A DNA stretch of 64,000 nucleotides from Serinus canaria (lineage: Eukaryota > Chordata > Aves > Passeriformes > Fringillidae): positions 48,464,435 to 48,528,434 of the forward strand of contig NC_066317.1 of NCBI RefSeq assembly GCF_022539315.1, given 5' to 3'. Under the pieces are notes generated by a model that worked only from the letters and a program-made list of their open reading frames with translations, did no database searches and was not told the DNA's origin. The translations under genes were made by a program, and so were the position numbers. Positions 12,084-21,700 of the stretch are shown here, one piece after another (position 1 is the stretch's first letter; every line of letters starts with the position of its first letter).

Positions 12084-12672
12084 TGTGAAAAACGCCAATC
12101 ACTTGTTTTTAGAATTTTAAATGTTTAATAGTAAAAAAATGGTTATAAAAATAGTAACACAATTAGAGTAATAATAATTTGGGCAATTTGAGTTAGGACA
12201 ATATGAGACAATAGGAACAAAGAGTTACTGACGTCCGGTTACCTTTTTCTGGGCAGCATAAGCCCGAAAAAGGACACACGTTAACAGAGGATTAACCCTT
12301 AAAAAAGCCAGTCTGTGGCATACTAATACACTTCAGACATGATGCACAAATTCCATTCAAACAAAGGATTCGGTCTGGTCATCGTCAGCTTCTTCCTCCC
12401 GAACCTATTCTTCGAGGCTGGAAGAATTTCGTTTCTTCTGACAAGTGAGCAATAAATTCTTTTTCTCTGAAAGATTTAGGTGTCCTGTGGCTGCTATCTC
12501 GCTGCAAGTCCTTTCTTTAAAAAAAATATCCTACATAGCATAGTTTCTATTTTAACTACAAAAGTTACCTTTTTAAGTACACGACTACATTTATCATATT
12601 ATTAGAATGTTAATGCAGCAAAATACATATAATAAATATCTGCGTAGAGCCATATAATATGCACATTTCATA
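12084..12672. mobile_element. Passerine LTR between the two recombinase-like genes
   Basis: It starts TGTGAAAAACGCCAATCAC and runs through several words I recognise from an abundant songbird LTR. These include 'gacaatatgagacaataggaac', 'ggttacctttttctgggcag', 'ttaacagaggattaaccctt', 'gatgcacaaattccattcaa' and 'gcgtagagccatataatatgcacatttcata'. It ends near 12672 with TTTCATA, roughly an inverted match to the start. No target-site duplication is obvious. It lies between the two divergent start codons, so it may affect either promoter. Confidence 0.65.
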
Positions 12673-13019
12673 CCTAGGATCTTCCACCCCCTGAAGATTT
12701 GACCATTACTCCTGCCCGTCCTAGAGACCTGTACTGCCTCTGTAACTCCCGCTGCTGCTGGCTCTCTCCTTTTACCAACAAAAGGGCACAGACTTGTGGC
12801 AGGGCAGAAGAATAGGGCCAGGGACACATGGATTAAGCCACCCGCGGACACATTCTCTGCTCCTTCCTTAGCCCTCAGCTGCAGCACAATGGAGGCGATA
12901 ATGGGCCTCTTAAGCACTGGAAGTGTCTCCTTCCAGGTAGTCCCCCTGCAGAGTTCTCCGTGGGAAGAGGGCGGAGGAGGCAGGATGGGGGGACCCCCCC
13001 AGGGACCCAAAGGCACAGG

Positions 13020-13095
13020 CTCGGATTGGGCCGCAGAAAGGCACGTAAAGGGGGCGTTCCGATTTGCATTGGAGGGCCAGGGTATAAAAGGGCAG
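13020..13095 (+). promoter_or_regulatory. Core promoter of gene B: CCAAT, octamer and TATA box
   Basis: A TATA box (TATAAAAG) lies at 13083-13090, about 75 bp before the ATG at 13162. An octamer motif ATTTGCAT (POU/Oct-factor site) lies at 13062-13069, about 14 bp upstream of it. An inverted CCAAT (ATTGG) occurs at 13025-13029, with another at 13068-13072. TATA and CCAAT match the layout before gene A; the octamer was not seen there. Confidence 0.6.
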
Positions 13096-13161
13096 CACAG
13101 TGACACCATCGAGGAGTCGTTGGTTGGAGCCACTCGCTGCGTGGCTGCTGTTTTGTTGGTG

Positions 13162-13324
13162 ATGGAGAGAACAGCTGAGCTGCCTGCTGCCCCTTCACCC
13201 TTCTGGTCACTGCTGGCGCTGCTGCGGCGGGAGCCCGGCATGGGGTGGCTGCCGTGTGGTCCGGATGGCTGCTCCGGATCCAGGGGTACCAGTGGACTGG
13301 AGGCTGGCAACGGGGAAGGAACTG
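13162..13324 (+). CDS. Gene B exon 1
   Basis: The ATG at 13162 has G at -3 and +4. The exon encodes 54 residues plus one base and ends at a GTAACT donor (GT at 13325-13326) in phase 1. Residues about 14-30 read FWSLLALLRREPGMGWL, matching gene A exon 1. The frame stays open past the donor to 13368, but the phase-1 acceptor at 13809-13810 and the gene A structure favour splicing here. The tail is Gly/Ser-rich and probably disordered. Confidence 0.6.
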
Positions 13325-13693
13325 GTAACTGCGCCCTTGGGGGGCAAGGAGGGGCAGTGGGCAGCTGAGTGGGGGGAGAGGTGGGTAGAGTCTTGCCAGG
13401 TTCTTCCATGAGGCCTGACCAAACTGTTCAAAGACTTCTGAGACCTCTGTGAAATCCTGAATATATTGGTACTTGGTGGTGCCCTTGTCACTCCCGGCCA
13501 GCCATGCCCATTGGTGGAGGTCTGAGGTCACAGAAACCTTGCAGTAGGGTGTCAGATTGTCACCAAGCTTGAGATATTGCTTTAAAGTGACAAATAGGTG
13601 GGGGTTTATGGGTTTTGAGAATGTAATCCTCCTCCTGTGCTCTGGCTGTTGGAAACTCTGCAGATGAGAGTCGTAAGAATGTGTGGGACAGGC

Positions 13694-13719
13694 TTTTTTT
13701 TTTTTTTTTTTTTTTTTTT
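13694..13719 (+). repeat. T(26) tract in the intron of gene B
   Basis: An uninterrupted run of 26 T about 90 bp upstream of the exon 2 acceptor. It may be an A-rich retroelement tail on the other strand or simple slippage. Confidence 0.9.
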
Positions 13720-13810
13720 CAAAAAAGTTCAAGTAAAGGCTGAAGCATGTTGAAAGGGAGGGAACTCCTATCTGCTTTTGTTTACCATTACTAACATGGT
13801 TTTCTTTCAG

Positions 13811-14691
13811 CAGATGAGCTCAGCCCGGTTCCTGAGAAGAATTCCTTGGGCCCTTGTCCCCTGAAGGCTCTGCTGTTACTGGAGGACTCAAGAGAGGGAC
13901 ACGTATGGCAAGTCTACCATGAAGGCCTGAAAAAATTTCTTTCCTTTAGAGAAGGCATGTCTCTGTCTGCAGTCTGGCCAATTCCAGTTGAACAAATTAG
14001 AGAGTTTCTGGTCTCCATGGAGTCCCAGGATCAGCCTGCCACGAAAATAATAATGTATATGGAAGGACTGTCCTTCATCTCCAGAATGGTAGATCATCCT
14101 GACCCTCTTCCAGATCCTCTTGTCTATTACATGATGTCAAGGCTGAAACGGAGGAGTAGCCGTTCAAATGATGAATACTCTCCTGTAACAATTGAAGTGT
14201 TAAGATCTCTCCTGGGAACTCTGGAGTCTGTGTGCAGCTCTCCTTATGAGTGTATGCTGTTTCGTGCCATTTTTACTGTAGCTTTTTTTGGTGTACTCCA
14301 TATAGAAGATATGGTGGCAAATGACCAAAATATAGCACAGCCAGACCTCCTGTACTTGAGTGACCTCCAGCTGACAGAAGGAAGTGCAACCCTTTTTCTG
14401 CATCCATCTCATGTGGGCCAACAGAGGTGTTTGGTCCGACTGAGACTACGTAAAGAGATGTGGGTCTGTCCTGTTGAAGCTCTCCGTACCTATGTGAGAG
14501 CACGGCCACCAGGGGAGGGCCCTCTCTTTGTGCATTTAAACAGTAGGGCTGTGACCAGGAGGGAGTTCCTCACTGTCCTCCGCCGTGGCCTCAGGTTTGC
14601 TGGTCTTCCTTCAAACCAGTATGCTGTGCATTCCTTCTGGCTGAGGAACCCTAACAGGAGTTTCTCATGGGCATTCTCACAAAGTGATTAA
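13811..14691 (+). CDS. Gene B exon 2: more degenerate tyrosine-recombinase-like protein, shifted C-terminus
   Basis: The acceptor is TTTCTTTCAG (AG at 13809-13810), and the phase fits exon 1, giving a predicted 347-aa protein. It aligns with gene A throughout: GPCPLKALLLLED, WQVYHEGLKKFLSF, VWPIPVEQIREFL, PVTIEVLRSLLGTLES, FTVAFFGVLHIEDMV, GPLFVHLNSR and NQYAVHSFW. By eye well over half the residues match. The first catalytic arginine is His (H218), the lysine motif is lost (HPSHVG), and HxxR is H328-S-F-W331, the same Arg-to-Trp change as in gene A. After HSFWL the frame departs from the family and stops within 15 codons. A different frame around 14669-14710 continues as a recognisable family C-terminus ending in RMARWW, so a small indel near 14645-14668 has shifted the end. 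It may be a truncated functional protein or a young pseudogene. Confidence 0.65.
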
Positions 14692-15167
14692 CAGAATGGC
14701 AAGGTGGTGGTGAAGACTCTGAAAAAGACATACTTCTGTCTCTGTTGCACTTTCATAGTAGAGGGTATCTTCTGCAATGCACAAATTTTATACTTCATAA
14801 GGCTAAATTATCTGTGCTCTGTAAAGCTAGAGAGAAGGGGAGGAATGAGTGGAAGGTGACTTCACACCTGTGGTGCTTTTGAGAATGAAGTGGCATGATT
14901 TTAAAACTGGGACTTGTGGGGATGCGCACTTGGTATTCAGCATGTTTGCTCTAACTGCACTTTGACCTTGTGTAATCTTACATTAAATGGTGCTTTCTTT
15001 CAAGAACTTCTCCAGGTTGGTGGTTTGGGGGTTTTTTTTACACCCTGGTCAAAGGCCATTCCTTGCAGTGGTGACAATGTAACTTGATACAAGCCTGAAC
15101 TCTTTTTTGCTGTCTAGTGTGATGAGAAGTAAAGCTAACTGACAGCTGGTGATAATGTGACACCATC

Positions 15168-15173
15168 AATAAA
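15168..15173 (+). terminator. Likely poly(A) signal (AATAAA) of gene B
   Basis: A canonical AATAAA on the plus strand about 480 nt beyond the gene B stop. It is the first clear hexamer I see downstream. Position and orientation fit, but no transcript evidence exists here. Confidence 0.45.
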
Positions 15174-18100
15174 GTTACCCCATTGTCCAGATTGCAGGTC
15201 CATCACAGCTGCACCCAAGCTTACCTGTCACTGCTGCAGTCTGTCTCCTTACCTGCAGAAGCCTCCCCCTTGACAATTCTTAGTATCCTTCACTGATCCC
15301 TCTTGAAAGGATGTATCAAAACTGCATACTGTTCAAAAATAGCCTTTAACTGGAGCCCGGCGGACACTTCAAAGTTGGCCCTGCTCTGCTCAAAAGCAGC
15401 AGAGGACATAAAAGAGATAGCTAACATAAATAATACTCACTCTGTAATGTAATTGGTGCACTTGTTAGACTTTTAGCATAGATTACACGGCTAGTGTCTG
15501 AGAAGAATGATCATAACAAGGTTGAGTGTCACTTTTCATACATAAGGGTGTTTGAAGAAACGGCATCCTATGTAGTGCTTCCCATCAGTGGGTTCAGGAG
15601 ACAACTGAACAGGGTGACAACTGGGTGTTCAGAAAACAGCCAGCATCATATTGCACTCCACAGCCCTCAGCTAGTTTCCAAGAGGATCTTTAGTTAGAGG
15701 AAGCTCACTCTGCAGAAACAGCTGTGATAGTAGACAACAATCTGTTAATTCCCTGGCACACAAGGTAGCTCCTCTTCTACAGCTTTACTACAAGCTGTAG
15801 TCCCAATCATACTGGTGAATGTGAATCTGGATCCCCTGGCATGCTCAGCAGGGAGCCCTGATCAGGTTCCAGTGTGCATTGATGCATTACCTGGGGGCTG
15901 GCAGCCTTTTGGACACTTTTAGTCAACTGACCCATAGAAGTTACTGTGGCAGCTGGATTGCCTCTCTCCAGGGGAACTCAACCCCACAGCCCAATACGTG
16001 GCTCTTTGGGTGAGGGACCAGGGAGCTCTTACTTCCTGTGGTTAAGAAAACCCCAGATCCTCACTTGCCCTCTGCTTCTGTTTCTGTTAGCAAAAATCAC
16101 TCTCCCCATGTAAGGGAGACTCTCCACATGTATTTAGTTTGACTCTTTCTGAGTGCAACCATATTTTTCTTGTAATTTAACAAATTCAGTAAGAGTAAAA
16201 GGAATTTTTTTGGTAATTATAAGAGGAAAAGCATTGTTAGTTCCTTTATGCTGATATTTTAATTAACAGCCATCATTTTTTCATATCCAGTAGGCACAGT
16301 GAGATGCTTTGAATTTAAACAAGTACTTTGAGTATCACCTCCTGACCTGGTGCTGTAAGGCTGGAAGTTTCATTCGGGGCTTTTCTTTATACAGCCCAAG
16401 TGAACACAGCTTTTTTGGCAGGTGTTTCCGGCAGAGAAAGAAAACAGGTCCCTGTGGTTAAGCCACATAGCATACTTGAGTTTATTCTCCAATCAGCACC
16501 GAACACAAGAAACTCCCCCACCTTATCTGAGCCCCTGTGAAAAAGCTCCAGAACCAGGAGAGTATTTTAACACCCACCACTAACCTCTGTACTTAAATCA
16601 CACAAAGAAGGTAGCTGAAAAAACCAAACCCACAATTCATTTACTTGGTTTTTTGTGACAGTGGCTGCAAAAGCTGGGCAAGGGCAGTGGTGCATCAGGA
16701 GCTGCCAACAGCTCTCACAAGCCAGGGAAATCTTTCCAGTCTTCCCCAGCCCCTTGAGCATATCCCCATTGCTGGACTTGCTCATCCTAACCTGAGTGGA
16801 AGTGTCGCTACCTAGCTCCTTTCTATCAGGGAGACAGGAAAAATAAAGAGCTCTGAAGACTCCTGGAGGAAAACTAAGCAGCAAAATTTAGCTGAAAAAT
16901 CCAGTGATGCAACACATGGTAATACTCCCACAGGCAGAGTGCAGCCGAGCTTGGTGTGAGTGCAGAAAACAAAGGAAGGCTTCCTGGGCCAAAGATTCAG
17001 GAGCATTTCTGCCACTACACCTTTAACCATACAGCAAGCACTGATGCAAGTACAGATTTTTTTGTTTTTTCACAAAATTTCCCCCCCTTGTCCTGCAGAA
17101 ACCAGTAATAATATTTTTTATTGTTCTTTTTCTGTTTACAAACCCTGAAGAAGGAATCTGGGTGCCCATCAATTTTTATTGGTGAATTGAAGAAATCATC
17201 TCAAACACTCGGTCTCCCATTTCTGCCAGCAGTATCTTCCCTTTGCAGGTCTCCAGGGCTGACCCCATGTGCTACCTTTGAGTCAGACTGAGACAGCCAA
17301 GAACATGGGGAAGCCTGTAGGCACGCCATTTCTGACCATAATGTTTCAAAAACACTTGATTTTCCTACTGCATGTGCGCAGAGGCAGCTTTGTTTTGACA
17401 GTGCATTTTCCTCACGCTGCTCCTCACCCACCATCCAGAGACAGGGTGTTCCTCTGGCTAAAAGCACGGGCACATAAATAAATTTAATTGACAGTGTGAC
17501 TTTACAGCATGTCATTTATTCCATGGTAACTACCCTTGCATACAGACTCCTACTCAGCAAAACATATGGCAAAAAGGTGTAAATGACTTCACACTTCATC
17601 AAAGAGCAAGAGCATTCACCCAGAAGTTTGTAACCACGCAGTTTACTCCACAGTAAGCTTTGCCTCTGATCCAGTCCAGATTGTGTCCTTTGAGGGAATT
17701 AGCTCCCTGGCAAAGCTAAAGCTTTCACACATCCTCTAATCGAATTATCTGTCTCTGTTTTGGGGTGCTATATTTCTGTTCTGTGGTATAGGTTTAAAAA
17801 GACCTTAACTGCTTTTTAAATGGTCAGGCTCCCACTGAATAGGATCTATTATCTCCTGTGAAGTGGGAGATAAAATGGCCCAGCAGCCAAATATTTGTTA
17901 GTGCAGAACTCAGACTATCACAGGGCTGTCCAGAGGTTTCATTTATATGTTGGTGTGTATTCTCATCCTAGGTAAGAACCAGCACTTAAAATTCAAAAGA
18001 GGAGTAAGATTACACAGGCAAGAGCTCTTATCTTGAGTCAAGAATCTTATCTTCAGACTTGGAGATGCACACTTGCAATTGATCACGCTAAGTTAGAAAC

Positions 18101-18737
18101 TTCCAGGTCACTTTAATTTATGTCAAAGAGAAAAATTTTCATCCCTTTGAACCCAGAGGCATCTCACTATTTTCTCAATGGCATTTATCTCTGAAGGAGG
18201 GTTGACAAATGCTGAGAATGCCAGTGACAAACTTTTCAGTGAAGTAGTTTTTGTTCTGAAATCGTCATCCAGGAAATACTCCAGGAGAAGTTTAGTGAAA
18301 GGACTAGTGAATGTTAAAGTGTGAGAATACTATTTGCAGTAGGAGGATATGCTGGAGACCACAGAACAGGGAAGGTCTTCAGTAGCCAGAGCCCTGTGAC
18401 TGCTGTTAGTAACTTTTGGTATAAGAAAGCAAGTTGCCAAAATAAATATAATTTATAAGTACATACCAGGCATGCTTATAATAAAAACCATTCCAACATC
18501 CAAGCAGCAGCTCAGCACAGTGATCTACAGATGCATGCAGTAAGGGAGAGGGAAGTTCATCTGCTATCAAAGGAGGGGCTCTGCATCTGAGAGCTGCCCT
18601 TCTCTCATTACATCCTTCTGATAAAAGAACGGAAGCACACCCTAATCTCACCAAGATTTTACACAGCAAACATTGTCTGGCATGCAGGCAGCAGAGGCCT
18701 CCCTAGTTCACTGCAGTTTCTTATGAGTTGGATCTCA

Positions 18738-18779
18738 GAGGACAAGACCTAGTCCTTTCTAGATCTAGGTCTTGTCCTC
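18738..18779. repeat. 15-bp perfect inverted repeat, 12-nt loop
   Basis: The left arm GAGGACAAGACCTAG (18738-18752) is the exact reverse complement of CTAGGTCTTGTCCTC (18765-18779). No gene lies nearby. Confidence 0.9.
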
Positions 18780-21700
18780 CTTTTCTTCCCCATGAAGGGG
18801 ATCAGGATACCAATTGTGACACCTCAGCTCCTCGATGAAGGTAGTGTGGACTAAATTATTGCTTGAACTGTGGGTATGATGCCCATAGCAGTTTCAGCTC
18901 TCCTCCCCCAGAACTTCAAGTAAAATTACCAAGTGCTTAGCCAGGTAAAAGGAATAGTATTTCATTTTGATCATTCAGCTGGCATACTCTTCTGCAATGA
19001 CACCACATCAAAAAGCAAAACTGCAGTCTCATGCGGTTGTTTGCAGAGTAGATGAGCCAGAACCTCTCTCCATGCTGCACCTCACTAAACCTGTGCTGAG
19101 TTTAGTAATTTCCATTCCAGAGGGACATACTCAAGCTGGGTGATTGCCCAAACACTGTGCACCATGTTGTGAAAGAGTGTTAACCTTATTGAGTGACTGG
19201 TGAACAATTCTTCATTTAAATGGTTAGACTTATAACACATCTGCTAAAAATCCAAGAGCCAACAAATTTCACTGTTAATTCAGTGTTAAAATGAACTCTC
19301 GATTTCTCTCTGGATGTAATTCCATCTGCAAAGTTAACAGGCACTCTTTTATGAGAAAAGATAGCTAAAGAGGGAGGGCTCACCCCTTGTATTAGCATCA
19401 GGCTGTGCCTTCACACTGCACATCCCTCACACCCCATCTGTGTCCATCCCTGTCTCAATAAATCCTAAATCTGACATCAAGTCATCACAACAGACTTTAT
19501 GCCCCACACAACAGGAAAGCTCTGAAGTGGCTGCTGTGAGATTAAATGCCTCAAATCTCCAGAGCAGAATATCCCTGTCTCGATCCTGATGCAGAATTTG
19601 AACTCCAAAGATTTAGTCCCATATACTTATCTCTGTCTCTAATTCCTCTGAGTTTTATTTGTTCCTACATCAAATATACATGATCATACCTTTATGCTGT
19701 TTTCTTGCAGAGTCATTCCTGGCAGTTTATAGTTCTGCTTCTAGTGGGGAAAAAAGAACCTTTAAAGTGCAATTAACTTCAAAGAAAGACAAACAATAGC
19801 TGTGATAAGTGCCTCCATCCCTCTTGATGGCATTGTAATAATAAAAGAAGGTGTAAATGCAAGTAGAAATCTGTTAAATATGTGCTCACAGTTTCAATAA
19901 CAGTGTCTCAATTGTGTATTACGTTGTGGAATATGGTGTTTGGAAAGATTTTTCCCTAGGAATCAGACTAAGCACAAAAATAAGGTGATCACTCTACTCC
20001 CCTTAATTCCCAAGAAAACAAGGCTGATGTAGTTGCTTTCTGCTTGTTTTCTCTTCAATAACCTGTTCATGCATTGGCAAATTTCAATTAAATTCAGTGA
20101 AGGAGCAAAAACCTCAGAGATACTCAGGTATTAAAAACCTCATGGAAATGTGAAAAAGCTGTCATCTGAGTTGGACACATCTGATTTTGAGACACAGATC
20201 CTTGGGAAACACAGCTGCCCCCATTCTGCTGTGGCATAGAGGCACCACAGCAGCAGTAGCTGTGTCAGGACTCACCAGACCCATGTCAGAAAAGGCAGGG
20301 AGGGTCCCAGAGCTGTGCTGTGGTCTGTGACAATGTCTGTGGACAAGGGTGGAATGAATCTCCCCACCTTCAGACGTCACAGTATGGACACCTAAGGATG
20401 AGCAAATTGTTTAGACTCCTTGTACAGTTGAGAGTGAGCAACACATTTTTCTGGGGCATGGTTCACCTTACCAATGTCTGTTACAGACAAAGGGAATCAC
20501 ATGTCAGAAGTGCCTATTTATGTCAGCTATGCTTCTGGGTTTGCTTTTTGGGAGAGTGGGTGGGAGGCAGAAGCAGACTCCTGCCCACGCTGCTGCACAT
20601 CTGCAAACGGCTGGTGCTGATGGAGCCCATGAGAACACTTCTGCAAGCAGAGGATAGAGCACAGCCCATGACCACATTGCCAACAGCTGTTGATTGCTAA
20701 CCCCACATTCCTTCAATTCTGCAAACGATTCTTTCCTGACAATACTTCTGCAGTGTTACATGGAGGGACACGAGGATCTGAAACATGTTGAAATGCCACC
20801 TGTTGGGCCAGCACCTCTGCTCTAAGCTGCGCTCAGAGTGATGCTGTGCCAAAAGCAAACGCTGCAAAAACCCATTGGTATGCAGAGTTCAAATTCCAGG
20901 GGGACCCAGTGCCACCAGAAGCCACCTAACATCTGCAGGACTTCATAGGAAAATGCCAGTCCCTCAGCACATGCTCTGAAGGCTCCATGTCCCTTTATCT
21001 TAGGTACAAGGTGATGTTTACTACAATCACTCAACTGGCAAATGAGACCTTTGCATGCTTGTCAGGCTGCTTCTCAGCAAACCAGGGCAGCAAACCCATA
21101 GCTCCAGTCCCAGAAGAATGAAAAGCTTCTACGTTAGATGCAAAACTTTCTTTAGGTGAGGCTGTATCTTGGAAACCTTTCCTTTAGCAGCACAAGGCTA
21201 CTAAGCCTTGGGTTTCCCTCCCAGTTCTATAATGTTTGTATTAAATATGCAAGCTCCAAAGCACCAAGGAAAATATCAGCAATTTCACTGCCACAAATAC
21301 AACCCTGGCTGCTACCACTTGGTGTCACTGGCTGTTATAGTTCCCATGCCATCCCACACCTCAGGGCATTCACAGATGTTCTGTCCTCTCTCTGCAGCCC
21401 CCCCTGACCCACCACCACTGAAACAGCCACCTCACCTTCTCCTAAGCTCAGACTTCCTCTTGTGAGCATAGGTCCAAGCTCCTGGCCCTGGGCAGAGCTG
21501 CGCAGTCCAAGGGGCACCATCCCTGTGCCACAGTCCCCAGAGCCAAGGACACGTGCTCTGAGGCCTAGACAAGGTCTGGGAGAGGAGCAGGTGGGGAGGT
21601 GAACACAGGGCCATGCATGGGTGTCTCAGCCTGCTGAAGTGCAGGTACAAAGCAAATTTGCCTTTTTAAGGGTGCATATTAAACTTTGCCTTTAATTCTG

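Noticed and set aside
12594..13732. Long minus-strand frames (271 and 285 aa) overlapping the gene B promoter and exon 1
   Set aside because: They run through the LTR and the gene B promoter and exon on the other strand, are Pro/Ser-rich by composition, and one reads poly-Lys from the T(26) tract. No domain or splice support.
9982..14691. Reading the recombinase pair as an active Crypton or DIRS-type element
   Set aside because: Both copies lack key catalytic residues, contain a spliced intron with host-like promoters, and show no split direct repeats, reverse transcriptase or terminal structure nearby.
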